Assembly (NCBI GenBank): GCA_965112735.1
Contig: OZ218951.1
Location: forward strand, 5,766,001-5,830,000
Direction: 5' to 3'
Length of the DNA: 64,000 nucleotides
Source: Phaeosaccion multiseriatum
Lineage: Eukaryota; Ochrophyta, other classes
Below are positions 51,301 through 63,291 of this stretch, piece after piece. The notes beneath the pieces are model-generated. The model searched no databases. It saw only the letters and a list, made by a program, of their open reading frames with translations, and had not been told where the DNA came from. A program made the translations under genes and the position numbers. The stretch's first letter is position 1. The number at the start of each line of letters is the position of its first letter.

Positions 51301-52899
51301 CTGGCCGTCCCACCCCACATGTCCACCTCTTACCTCTTCTTCTGGCCGTCCCTCCACACGCGTGCGGCGGCTTGCTTGTCGATGGCGGGGTTCCAATCGG
51401 GGTCGAAGAGCACAAGTCTATTGGCCCCGATGAGGTTCAGACCGCACCCGCCGGCCTTGCTGGAGAGCAGAAAGGCGAAGGCGTTGGCATTCGGGTCGTT
51501 AAAAGCATCCACAAGCTTCTGGCGCTTCCCCACAGAGGTGCTTCCATCGAGGCGCACGAAGGGCCATGTGCTCTGTCTGCAGAGGGAGCCGATGAGGTCC
51601 AGTGTGTTGGTGTAGTTTGATACCACCACGATGCGGTCGTTGCCAAGGGTACGCATGCTCCTAGTTGGTGGTGGGGAGGGAGGGAGGGAGAGAGGGAGGG
51701 GGGGAGGGAGGGAGGGACAGAGGGAGTGCAGTTGGTCACTGCCCTTCTCCACAGCGGTCTCCCTGACCAGAGCTCACGCCCTTTGCACATCCGCACACAC
51801 ACACCCTTCCCGACACCTCTTCCTTCCCTTCCCTTCCCTTCCCTTGCTACTCTACTGCCTGCATGCCGTGACAGACGAAACTGACGTAACTGACGTAACT
51901 GACCTCATGAGGCGGAAGAGCGTTTCCATCTTGCCTGACCACTCGGGATGCACCTCCTGCGAGCGGTGGTGCCTTCCCCCCCCCTTTTGCGCCTCCACAG
52001 GCAGCAGAGATAGCACCTCCTCCATGCCCTGCCACGCACGCACGCACGCACGCACACACAAGCACCCACTTGAATCGATAATACTCCGCCTTGAGCGAAC
52101 ATGCAAAGGGAAGAGACATAGTAGAGGCATACGCTAGAGGCATAGTACACTTTCTCCCTTTCTCTCTCCCTCTCCCTCTCTCTCTCTCTCTCTCACGCAC
52201 CTTGCCCCCCTCTAGGATCTTGGGGTGGTTGCAGAGCTTCTGCATGGCCCCGATGCAGCTGAGGATGTTGCTCTGCTTGCCATTGAGGATGTGCCTGATC
52301 TCCTTGCCGTTGAGTAAGTGGCGGTACATGCGCACCTGCAGGTCCGTCAGACGGCAGGCCACCACCTGAGGGAGGGTTGCAGTTGGAGTTGGCCATAGAA
52401 GGGAAGCCCTCGGTACCTCCCTAGTTGTCCAGTATTGGATGGATCATTTCCACTAAACTGCAACTTGCACTGCAACAGCTCAACAGTTCTCGTCAAATAC
52501 CGCACTGAACGAACTGACTTGCTTTCTGACTGACTGACTGACTGACTGACCTGCACGAGCTTTGGCGGGAGGTGCTTGGCGTTGAGCGTGTTGGTTCTCC
52601 GCAAGATGAACTCGTTCACAACTGAAGACATGGAGTTCTGCACCTTCTGCGCCTTGGCCACCTCCCCCTCTGTGGCGTGAGGCTCGCGGGCGATGAGAAT
52701 GGGCCGCATGACGGTCTAAGGCCAGTAGAGATGGCAGGGGACGGCAAGGATTGCAGTCGATGGGAGGTCAGAAGCAGCAACGATGGCAGTGGATGGCAGT
52801 GGCTGGGAAGGGGCAGAGGGGAGGATGGGGAGGAGAGGTGGAGGGAGGGAGAGACGCGGAAGGAGGAACAAGGACAAAGAGACCAAGCACAACAACAGC

Positions 52900-52939
<40 letters not shown>

Positions 52940-54952
52940 CTTCCCCCATCCACTGCCATCCTCCTCACTCCTCACGACCCCCGCCCCTCACCCGATTGAA
53001 GTGCGCAGGGCTGCCGAGGACTCCGGGGTTGGTGAAGTCCACCATAGCGAAGAACTCCGACAGGTCGTTCTGCATGGGGGTGCCCGACAGGAGCACGCGG
53101 CGCCGGCACTTGAGACTCGCGAGGGAACGCGTCGTGGCGGTCTCGCTGTTCTTCAGGCGGTGCGCCTGAGGGGAGGAGAGGAGAGGAGGAGGAGGGGGGG
53201 GGGGATCAGGAGAGAGGTAACACGACATGTGTGCTTTTGGGCACTCTTTCTGCCCCTCCTTGGGCCCCTCCCCGCGCCGCCCCCCAACAAGCCACACCTC
53301 GTCGCAGATGAGCAGGTCGCAGCACTCGTCCTTTTTGGCCTGGAAGAGCTTAACGTGTATGCGGTACGTCTCGTAGGAGATGATGAGCACGCGGTAAAGG
53401 TTGGAACTGAGGAACAGTTTGATGCTGCTGATCACCTGTTCCGAGAGGGATGGGGCAGCGCCACGTGCGTTGAGCAAGGGAAGGGAAGGGGGGTTCAGGG
53501 GATGTATGCATCATGATTCGCACACACACTGTTACACACACACACACACACACTGATACACACACACGTGCGCGTGCTTACCTGGTCCCTGGAAGTCTCG
53601 CTGAGGGCGAGGCACTTGCACTTGCCGCTGAGCCACTTGTCGATCTCCGCCTCCCAGTTCTTCACCAGAGAGGTGGGGCACACCACCAGGCACCTGCACG
53701 CCGTCCAGTGCCATCCAGGGCCATCCATGCGGTGCATACGTGGGGTAGGTGTAACATGCGGTAGGCACATCAGCGAGGGATGAGGGAGGGATGGGGAGGC
53801 CACAGTCAAGGCCCAATGGAATCTCCCGCTCAGAAGTTCCTCCTTATTACTCTCCGCTCCCCCGTGAAGTACCTCTTCAGTAACTCCCCCCCCCAAGCCT
53901 GCAAAGCTGCCAAGGAATACCTCTTCCTCTCCCCTGTCCCCACTTTCAATTCAGCGCAGTGCCCGCCCACCCCAGCAGCACCCCTTGGGACCTTCGGGCC
54001 GTACGGACCACCCATACAATGTCTCCCTCCCTCCCTCCCTCTCCCTCCCTCTCTCACCTGTTGACGGCGGGCTCCCCCTTCTTGAACCCCTGCTTGAGCA
54101 AGGTCCATAGGATTGTGATGCTCTGCAGCGTCTTGCCCAGGCCCATGTCATCAGCAAGAATACAGCCACTGCCCGCGAACTTGTCAGCCCGGAGGCCCAT
54201 GAGGCACTCAAACATGAACTGCACCCCCTCCCTCTGGTGCGGCCGCAGCCACTTGCACAGGATAGGGTCCACCTGGATCATGTGGTGCGTCGTCTCCTCG
54301 GCTCCGTCAACTGCCATCCCGGCCTCCCCTTCTTTTGGAGGAGACTCTGGCTCCTCCTCAGCCGCCGCCGCCGCCGCCACCGGCCCTCCGTTCCTGCCTT
54401 CCCAGAGCACGAGCGGCTCGAAGGAGTCCTTCTCCTTGTCTGCCCCTCCCTCTTCCTCCTCCCCTTCCCCATCCCCGTCCTCCTCCCCCAGCTCCACTGC
54501 CTCCTCCCCTGACTGTGGCGAGATCTGTGGTGCCTTGAAGCCCTTGGAGGGCGCCATGAAAGACACGGTCCTGCGTACCCCGAGAGACTTCCTCCTCAGC
54601 AACGCGTCGCTCTGCCCCGAGCGCTTGCTTCCCTGCGGCTGCTTGAAGGGCCGCCGCACCAGGGGAACGCTCAGACACTCAAGCAAAGGGGCCCGTACCA
54701 CCTCCCCCCCCCCGCTGCACAATGAACTTGCCCCTCGAGGCTTGCCGATGCTGCTGTCACCCCCACCGCCGCTGCTGCTGCTGTTGCTGCTGCTGTTGCT
54801 GCTGCCGCTACTGCTACCAACCAGGCCTCCGCCGGCACGCACGCCGAGCGGCCTCATCAGACCCCTCTTGCTGCCGCCCAGCGCTAACCCTGCCCCTGCC
54901 CCGCCCAGACACACTCTCACCCCTCCACCCCCCACACCACCACCACCACCAC

Positions 54953-54993
<41 letters not shown>

Positions 54994-55136
54994 CTTGCAC
55001 TAGTGCCGGCCGGCCGCAGCGGTTTCGCCGCTCCAGAAGTAGCCGCCTCCCCCGGTGTCGCCCCCGGCGTCGCCCCCCCCGGCGCTGCCCCCCCCGGGGC
55101 TCTGGGCTTCTTGAACGGGGCGTGCGAGCGCCTCAT
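48315..55136 (-). CDS. RAD54: RAD54 homologous-recombination ATPase with long C-terminal extension and RanBP2 zinc finger
   Basis: Thirteen minus-strand exons: 54058-55136, 53582-53693, 53298-53435, 52992-53165, 52551-52715, 52201-52365, 51904-52028, 51334-51660, 50975-51080, 50659-50784, 49197-50481, 48949-49020 and 48315-48730; about 1429 aa, against about 750-950 in the family. Start [12 protein letters not shown] resembles other RAD54 starts. Snf2 motifs: [12 protein letters not shown] (Lys about 335), [13 protein letters not shown]+AHRLKN (split by an intron inside DEAH), [30 protein letters not shown] and [13 protein letters not shown]54 remodels DNA with RAD51 during strand exchange. 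The conserved end ([26 protein letters not shown]) is spread through a large insert with five M-A-(V/A)-D units. The last exon adds a RanBP2-type finger ([10 protein letters not shown]...CQVC) and a Glu/Asp tail. The exon 11 donor could also be 49170. Confidence 0.92.
48349..48423. repeat. (TCC)n coding repeat, poly-Glu tail of RAD54
   Basis: Trinucleotide array read as Glu codons on the minus strand; it separates the zinc finger from the final DDDSDDFE. Confidence 0.9.
51277..51351 (-). repeat. 34-bp tandem duplication spanning the exon 8 donor of RAD54
   Basis: Identical 34-base copies at 51277-51310 and 51318-51351 (offset 41). Each holds the exon end GGACGGCCAGAAGAAGAG and the donor GTAAGAGG, so two equivalent 5' splice sites stand in series. 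Confidence 0.93.
52889..52939. repeat. (AAC)n microsatellite in RAD54 intron 4
   Basis: About sixteen AAC/ACA units between exons 4 and 5, flanked by copies of the CCATCCACTGCCATCC dispersed motif at 52781-52800 and 52946-52962. Confidence 0.9.
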
Positions 55137-55322
55137 GTCTCCTCTGCTGCTGCTCGAGCTGCTGCTCCACCTGCCGCCGCTCCTTGCGGGCCTCTATGCG
55201 CTGCTGCCGCTCCTCGTCGTCACGCAGACCGGCAATAAGGCCCTCTTTCCAGGCTGTGGCTCGCGCTGCTGCCCCCGCTACTGCCGCGGCGGTTTGCGCG
55301 GCCGCCCCGCTGCTGCTGGTGT

Positions 55323-55353
<31 letters not shown>

Positions 55354-57377
55354 CGGGCCCGAGAGCTTGGACGCCGCCGATGCCGAGTCCCTCGCCGCGT
55401 CGAGCTGTGCCACTGCCGGCGATATGATCGCCGAGGGCCTAGCACCCGTGTCGCTGGCCGGAGAGGCGCCAAATATGCCCCTTCCCCACCGCCCCGCGCT
55501 GTCACCCTCCTCCTCCCCTCCAAACCCACCCGCGCCGCGCTGATCCCACAGGAAGCGGCCAATCTCTTTGCTTGTTTGTCTCGCTTTGAAGGACACGAAT
55601 ATAAAAAAGAGGAATTCCGGGTCTATGAGCATTGGTCTAGACGACGAAGAACAAAAGCGACGATGGTGCCCGCCCGCCCAATCCCCGCAGACTCCACCAC
55701 CGAAAGGTCTTTGGGGAGTCCCGTCCCGATTTGCTCGTCCCGATTTGCTCTTGCTTTCCCTGCTGTCTCTGCTTCCACTGCTCCCACTGCTGCTGCAATC
55801 CCCTCTCCTCCTGGGACCTTCCGTGCCTCGTCAGCTCCGTCGCACAAAGGCACCTTCCGGTCTACGTGTATCAATTCACTCTTCAACCGTCGCCTCCGTT
55901 CCCTTCTACCCCTCCTGTTGCCACTGCTCCTGCTCCTGCGTCTCTTTTGGTGCACTTCTACTGTCGAAGCTTCGACCTCTACTCCCCACACCAAAGCAAA
56001 TACAGACACTTGGGGTGGATGACAGAGATGACGCCACACTGCTAAGAGCGGAGAGTGAGGAGCGGGGGGAACGTTTCGGCAAAGGTCCTGCTTGGGCGGG
56101 ATTCCCTTGGTGATCCTGGGATGGCAGGTAAAGTACAACAGGGCGTGTCTATGGGAGGTGTGTTGTCTGCGTGAGGCGTTGTTTGTTTGCTACTTATATA
56201 CTGAAAGGAGACTTAGACAAGTTCAAAGGGGGCTGAAGAGCTCAAATTGCCCCGGGGGGTGCTCCCAGCCCATACACTGCCAAATGAAATATTTTGGCGC
56301 GGGACCAATTACAAAATCCTCGCCGCCAAGAGACGCCTTCCATAGGACAGAGAGAGCAAAGGAGGAGGAGCAGCGACGACACACACGTGCAGGGAAAGGA
56401 GGGAAAGGACTTGGAGGACGCATTCCTAAGGAGAAGCAAGAGGTAAGGACTTGGAGCACGGAGGACGGCCGGGGGGGGGGATGAAGAACCGTTGGGGATG
56501 GGGTGCCCCACAACCAAGACGGAGAGGGGCGCCGAGAGGAGGAAGGGGCAGAGAGGGTGAGGACGCCGACCTCTTCCTCTTTCCTCCCTACTGGTGCCTG
56601 CGCCTCGCCCTTGTGTGCTTTGTCCCTGCCCGGTTTGTCCGGCCTTTGTGGTGTCCGCATTCAAACGATCTCAGACTTTCAAAAGAGATTAGCAAAGAGT
56701 TACAGGATAGGCACGAGTAGGAGTGCTCTATGGTCTTTGTATACCTCCCTCTCTGCTATGTTGGGTTGTCTGATGCGCAGCCTGCGCAGCGGCCTCGGCC
56801 GGTGAAGTTCCCTGTTTTGTGTTTTGTTGTGTTTTCGAGTGGGAGGTAGGGGGAGCTGTGGGCGTTGCTCTGCCCTCTCTGTTGTTGGGCACGTTCCCCT
56901 CACTTTCCCGCTGTCTCTCGGAGCTGTACTAGGCAGCTCAAGGGCGGCGTGGATGCGGTGATGAAGGCACGAGTCCTACTCGTGTCTTGCGGTGTGGTGG
57001 TGGGGCACATGCAAATCCTTCCTTCCTACCTCACCTCCCTGCCCCTCACTGTATATGGGTCGGTCCCTCGACCCGGCCCTTAGTCTGTCCTGGTAGCCGC
57101 AATGACCATGATCGCCGCAGAGGGCAAGCCGGTGGAAGTCGTGGTCGGCCTTTGCCCTTTTTGAAACTTTGTTCTGTCTCGGGTGGTGCCGAGTTTGGAA
57201 GATAAGAGGGAGCGAGGGAGGGGAAGCCTGAGGGCAATCGCAGCAGCACTACAGACAGAAGGCTATCGGTAGTAAACATAGCAGACCGTCCAACAAAGGC
57301 GGCCCATCCACTGATAGCCCCCTGCCTGCGCCCCGCACCCTCCCCCCTCACACCTCACTCAGAAGGAAGGACACACC
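55137..57377. promoter_or_regulatory. Divergent control region, RAD54 / RNR1
   Basis: 2.24 kb between the RAD54 ATG (minus) and the RNR1 ATG (plus). At 56292-56304 lies TTTTGGCGCGGGA, a close match to the E2F/DP consensus (TTTSGCGCS), followed at once by CCAAT (56305-56309). A second GGCGGGA-type core lies at 56095-56101. The open frame on minus at 55137-55632 overlaps the likely RAD54 leader and is low complexity. Cell-cycle or DNA-damage control of both genes is inferred. Confidence 0.5.
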
Positions 57378-57621
57378 ATGATGTTCGTGGTGAAGCGCGA
57401 TGGGCGGACTGAAAGCGTGCAGTTCGACAAGATCACGTCGCGCATCAACAAGCTGTGCTACGGCCTGCACAAGAGCGTTGACGCCGCCATGATCAGCCAG
57501 AAGGTAAGGGGGGGGGCAACACAGAAGCATAACGGCATGCAACATGGCAGGGGCGGGAGGGGGGGGGGGGCGGACAACGAGAACGAACGGGGAGTGCACC
57601 GCCAAGGCCAAACCATAGGCT

Positions 57622-57655
<34 letters not shown>

Positions 57656-59229
57656 GCTGCTGCTTCTATATGCTACTGGGCCCGAACTGAACCCTTGCCC
57701 TATTGCGTCATGTTAATTGCATCGTTGCCCATTCCATGGCAACAGGTGGTGCTTGGGGTGTACCCCGGGGTGACGACAGTGGAGCTTGACGAACTGGCAG
57801 CGCAGACGGCGGCCTATCTCGCAACACAGCACCCCGACTTCTCCCTGCTGGCCGCCAGGATCAGCGTTAGCAACCTGCACAAGCAGACCAACAAGGTCAG
57901 GGGAGATAGTAGGCGGAGGTGGTGGAGAAGGGAGGAGGAGGGGAAGGGGGTGAGGGAGGGACGGGTGGAAGGGGGGCTTGTTGCAAGGTCTCTGTGAGGC
58001 CCTCCTCTGCTGCTGTGCCCGCCCCGAACGCCTCTACTTTTTTCTCTCATGAGCCCCCCCCCCCAGTCCTATTAAGTCAATAAAGTCCCCCCCCCCCCCA
58101 GTCCCTGTACAGAGATGAGATGCTCAACCCCTCTCTCTTCTCTCTCCTCTCTCCTCTCTCCTCTGCCCATGCATAGGTGTTCAGCGATGTGGTGGAGCAA
58201 TTGAAGACTTGCATCCACCCCAAGACGGGCGAGCACGCGCCACTCATCTCGGACAAGTGCTACGACATCATCATGGCCAACAGGGAGAGGCTCAACAGCG
58301 CAGTCATCATGGACAGGGACTTCAGCTACGACTACTTCGGGTGCGTGTTGGTGGTACAGCGACTGGCGACGACTGACCTGGGGGCGGGGCGGGAGGTGGC
58401 TGTGTAGTCATCGATCTAGAGTTGTTCGATGATAGCGTTTTGTTCTGTTTTGTTGAAGTGTACCCCGTTCGCTCTTGTCCCCCCCCCCCTTATCATGCAT
58501 TCGCTTCTCGCCATTGTAAACAACTAACCCTAACCCTGTGGATGTGGATACCTGTGGTAAACAACTAACCCTAACCCTGTGGATGTGGATGCCCTGTGCC
58601 CTCCTGCGCCCCCCTCTCAGCTTCAAGACGCTGGAGCGCTCTTACCTGCTCAAGGTGGACGGAAAGGTCGTGGAGAGGCCTCAGCACATGCTCATGCGCG
58701 TCGCCGTCGGAATTCACATGGTCAGTCTGTCAGCCAGTCACTCAGTCACTCAGTCACTCAGTCACTCAGTCACTCAGTCACACTCAGTCACTCAGTCACT
58801 CAGTCAGTCCATCACTCAGTCACTCAGTCACTCAGTCAGGGGCAGGGCTCAAGTGGCTGAGGGGTCAGTTGTCGAAGCTTCTGTGCCTACTCCAATGAAG
58901 CAGCATCTGAAGACGGAGTAGGGGCGGTGACACCCCACGCCTCTATTTTTCTCCTTCTTTTTCATCTCTATCCCCCACCTGACCCACAGCCCCCCCCGCC
59001 ACTTCTCTCTCTGTCTCTCTCCCGCACCGCCTGCATGTCAGGAGGACATCGACGGGGCCATCGAGACGTACGACCTCATGTCCCAGCGCTTCTTCACGCA
59101 CGCCACGCCCACCCTGTTCAACGCCGGCACGCCCAAGCCGCAGATGAGCTCGTGCTTTCTCCTCGCCATGAAGGACGACTCCATCTCGGGTGAGTTACGA
59201 GGGGGGGGGGGGGGTGCACGCACACGCGC

Positions 59230-59276
<47 letters not shown>

Positions 59277-61113
59277 CATGGAGAGAGATGGAGAGAGCAC
59301 ACACATGCACACACACACAATGCCTTGGATCATCCATCGCCTCTTTCACCTTTTGCGGCCTCTGATTTCGTCGTATTTATTCCGCTCACCGCTCGCCGCC
59401 CCTCCACCTCCACTGCCCCCATCATATGCCATCCACTGCCATATCACACACATACACACACGCACACACACCCAGGCATCTACGACACACTGAAGCAGTG
59501 TGCGCAGATCTCCAAGCACGCGGGGGGCATCGGGCTATCCATCCATAACGTTCGTGCGTCCGAGTCGTACATCAAGGGCACCAACGGCACCTCCAACGGC
59601 ATCGTCCCCATGCTGCGAGTGTTCAACAACACGGCTCGCTATGTGGACCAGGGCGGGGGCAAGCGCAAGGGGAGCATTGCGGTATATCTGGAGCCCTGGC
59701 ACGCAGACGTGTTCGCCTTCCTGGAGCTGCGCAAGAACCACGGCAATGAGTTGGAGAGGGCGAGGGACCTCTTCTACGCCATGTGGTGAGAGGACGGGAG
59801 GGAAGGAAGGAACAGGGGGAGGGAGGGGGGGGGGAGTAAGAGAGAGAAGGAAGGAAGGAAGGAAGTGCGCGGGTTCGTGCGTGTGTGCGTGCGTGCTCCT
59901 GTGTCCTGACTATCCCTCCCCCTGCCCCCTCGCAGGATCCCTGACCTGTTCATGCGTCGTGTGGAGTCCAACGGAGACTGGTCCCTGTTCTGCCCCAACG
60001 AGGCCCCCGGGCTTGCCGACTGCCACGGAAAGGCGTTCGAGGAGCTCTTTGTGCGATATGAGAGGGAGGGGCGCCAGAGGAAGACGGTCAAGGCGCAGGC
60101 ACTGTGGTTTGCCATCCTGGAGAGCCAGGTGAGTGGGGGTGGGTGGGTGGGTGCGTGTTTCTGGGTGTGTGTGTGCATGTGTGTGTATGTCATGTCTGTG
60201 TGCGTGTGTGTGGCCGTTGTTACGCCTCTTACCCCCCCGGTCCGTCCACTGCCATCCCCCCGTCCCAGGTGGAGACGGGCACCCCCTACGTGCTGTACAA
60301 GGACCACTGCAACAACAAGTCCAATCAGAAGAACCTCGGCACCATCAAGAGCTCCAACCTCTGCACCGAGATCCTCGAGTACACGAGCCCTGACGAGGTG
60401 GCCGTGTGCAACCTCGGTAGCATCAATCTCAGCGCCTTTGTGATTGAGGGAGGGGAGGGGGGTGGCGGCTTGAGGTACGACTTTGATGCGCTCTGCAACA
60501 TCTCCAGGGTGCTCTGCCGCAACCTCAACAAGGTAAGACAGATATGGCGACAGATATGCACTGGGGGTGAGTGGGTGAATGCGGGATGTTATGAGTGAGT
60601 GGGTGTGTCTTGTGCCAGGGCGTCTGCTTGAGGAAGCCACACCTTCTTCGAAAGTCGCCCCCACCTCACCTCGCCGCCCCTCTTCCCTCTCCTGCCCCAC
60701 CCACCCCCCCCCTCCCTCCCACTCACAGGTGATCGACGTGAACTACTACCCCATCAAGGAGGCGCGCAACTCCAACCTGCGGCACCGCCCCATCGGCATC
60801 GGCGTACAGGGCCTCGCTGACACCTTCATGCGTCTGCGCCTTCCCTTCGAGTCGGAGGAGGCGAGGGAGCTCAATAGACTCATCTTTGAGACCATCTACT
60901 TTGGGGCGTGTGATGCCTCGTGCGAGCTCGCCATCAAGGACGGTCCCTATGAAACGTTCGAGGGTAGCCCGGCCAGCGAGGGGTTGCTGCAGTTCGACCT
61001 TTGGGGAGTCACCCCGTCCGACAGGTTTGTAGGGTTTGGACTTGAGGCAACTAGTCTAGTCAGGCGCGTAACCAGACGAAGGGAGTTGAAACGGACGTTT
61101 GCTCTTCCTGCCG

Positions 61114-61144
<31 letters not shown>

Positions 61145-61842
61145 CTCTCAATCAGGTGGGACTGGGCTTCCCTCAAGCTGCGCATCCAGGAGCACGGGCT
61201 GCGCAACTCCCTCCTCGTGGCCCCCATGCCCACCGCCTCCACGGCTCAGATCCTCGGCAACAACGAGAGCACCGAGCCCTTCACCTCCAACATGTACAAC
61301 AGGCGGGTGCTGGCAGGGGAGTTTGCGTGTGTCAACAAGCACTTGCTGAGGGACCTGGTGGAGAGAGAGCTGTGGACCACAGAGGTGCGCAATCAGATCA
61401 TGGCGGACCAGGGCAGCGTGCAGAACGTTCCGCAGATCCCCGAGGACATCAAGGCGCTGTACAAGACGGTGTGGGAGATTAAGCAGCGGTGCATCATCGA
61501 CCAGGCGGCCGACAGAGGGGCGTACGTGTGTCAGAGCCAGAGCATGAACGTGCATCTCGCCGAGCCTTCCATCGGCAAGTTGACTTCCATGCACTTCTAC
61601 GCCTGGAAGAAGGGCCTCAAGACTGGTATGTACTACCTGCGCACAAGGCCCAAGGCCGACGCCATCCAGTTCACCGTGGACCAGGTCAGTCAGTCAGTGA
61701 GGGAGGGAGGGAGGGAGGACGGATGGTAGTAGATGGGCAGTAGGGCACTTCGACGGCATTGGAGAGAGGGAGGCAGGGCAGATGGCAGTGGGTGTTTGGC
61801 CCTCTACCTCTCCCCGCTGATCCCTGACATCACCTATCCCCA

Positions 61843-61878
<36 letters not shown>

Positions 61879-62015
61879 ACAACAAACAGTCGTCGCTGGC
61901 CAAGCAAGTCAAGCAGAACGCGGAGATGATGAAGGCCGCCAAGGAGGACAAGGAAAACGGCAAGCCGCAGCAGATGGAAGAGGAGGAGGGGGAGTGCCTC
62001 TCGTGTGGAGCCTAG
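57378..62015 (+). CDS. RNR1: Ribonucleoside-diphosphate reductase large subunit (class Ia)
   Basis: Eleven exons: 57378-57503, 57746-57895, 58177-58340, 58621-58720, 59042-59189, 59476-59785, 59936-60128, 60269-60532, 60729-61024, 61156-61684 and 61890-62015; 801 aa, close to human RRM1. It reduces ribonucleoside diphosphates to deoxyribonucleotides in the cytosol with the small subunit. The N-terminal ATP-cone ([20 protein letters not shown]) is present. Catalytic landmarks are [30 protein letters not shown] (radical Cys and Glu), [32 protein letters not shown] and [14 protein letters not shown]. The C-terminus ECLSCGA supplies the shuttle Cys pair. One donor is unusual (GTTTGT at 61025). 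No small subunit is in the window. Divergent from RAD54. Confidence 0.97.
58515..58589. repeat. 41-bp tandem duplication with telomere-like TAACCC units, RNR1 intron 3
   Basis: Two copies of a 34-base string (58515-58548 and 58556-58589), each with AACTAACCCTAACCC followed by TGTGGATGTGGAT, just before the exon 4 acceptor at 58620. Confidence 0.9.
58725..58842. repeat. 8-bp repeat (CAGTCACT) at the intron 4 donor of RNR1
   Basis: About thirteen CAGTCACT units begin immediately after the exon 4 donor (ATG/GTCAGTCT). Confidence 0.9.
59215..59262. repeat. (CA)n microsatellite in RNR1 intron 5
   Basis: CA and CGCA units just after the exon 5 donor, followed by GA units. Confidence 0.85.
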
Positions 62016-63289
62016 CGGAGCACACCGGCAAGAGGGGACGGACGGACGGACGGACGGACAGCGCAAAGAAGATACACAAGAGGAGGAGGAGCTTCTCTCC
62101 TTTGCCCTCCTGCCCTCCCTCCGGCGCCGCAGTGTGACCGCCTTTGATGCATTGGGCATCACTTGTCGGTTACAAATAGACCCAACTCCTGGCTCTCGTA
62201 TTCTTGCACATGGCCTTGCCGGGCCATTTGTGTAAGAGGGAGGAGTGGGCGTCGCCCCCTTCCCCCCTCGCCGATCGGGGGTGGGGCGAATTGGGCCTCT
62301 GGACCCAAGCTGTACCACATGACCATGTAGATAGGCAGAGGGGTGCCCTCCCATCGGGGTCGGAGGGGCTCTCCTCCGCCCACACGGGACTCCCTCCCAT
62401 GGGAGGAGACAAAAGCGACAAAAGCTTTTTAATATTACAATACGTAACCACCGAAATACTAAGCATGCGCAAGACAAACATGCCGTACATGTGCAGAGAG
62501 GGCAGCGCATCGCGACAATCCTTTCCCCTTTTTCCTTGTGTAAGCCTCGCTGACCATCGTGAAACAAGAGATTACTATCATTTCATCAATTCATAATAAT
62601 GAGGGCGTTCACGTGTGCCCCCTTGCCACACCCCTGCGGCCCTGCTGCCCTGCTGCCTTCCACTGCCTTCCCCTGCCGTCCCCTGTATACAAAGCGCTGA
62701 CCATCCTCTAGTCCTTTAGCTCCTCCTTGCCCTTCTGACCATCCTTTAGTCCTTTAGCTCCTCCTTGTGCCCTTCAAGTCGGGCCACTGGTGGTGTACTC
62801 TGTGGCCTGTTGTCTTGTCGCCCAGCCCCCCCCCCCCTTCCTCGACCGGCCTTCTCGACAAGAGATGCGATCATGCAAGACCCAGCAGCAGAGCAGCGGC
62901 AGAAGGGGGGGAGGGCGAAGGGCGTTACACCACCCTCACCCCAACCCTTTCCTCCTTCTGCTGCTGCCGCTACCGCTGACGCTGGGCCATGCGTGTTTGA
63001 AAGATCAGAGGGCCTCGGAGAGGGAACAGTCTGCACTTCAAGTGCACGGACGCTGCTTTGCTTGTCCTGCTTGGGCATTCGTGCCCACCCACTTGTTTGC
63101 TTGCTTGAGAAGGAAACAAGCGGTGCTTGCCAAGAGAGGACAGGCCGTTACACTGGTCCCCCATGGGGTGTCCTCCCTTCCCATCCCTTCCCGCTGCTCC
63201 GACGGCAGGTATCACCAACTGCCGTGTCGCCAACTGCGGTGCAGCATCACCAACTGCTGTATCGCACCACCAAATTGCTGCATCACCAA
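62016..63289. other. Convergent intergenic region with dispersed-motif cluster
   Basis: Between the RNR1 stop and the SDF2-like stop. 62690-62770 holds a duplicated CCATCCT(C/T)TAGTCCTTTAG unit. 63209-63291 is a cluster of the CCAACTGC-type motif reaching the SDF2 stop. No gene is seen. Confidence 0.5.
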
Positions 63290-63291
63290 CT
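63209..63291. repeat. Cluster of five degenerate (C/T)ACCAACTGC(T/C)GT units
   Basis: Five related units in 83 bases: TATCACCAACTGCCGTG, CGCCAACTGCGGTG, CATCACCAACTGCTGT, CACCACCAAATTGCTG and CATCACCAACTAG. They end on the stop codon of the SDF2-like gene. Confidence 0.85.

Noticed and set aside
55000-55632. Minus-strand frame of 210 codons upstream of and overlapping the RAD54 start
   Set aside because: It ends in a different frame from RAD54, is mostly Ala/Ser/Gln low complexity, and RAD54 has a good start of its own at 55136. It may be leader sequence.
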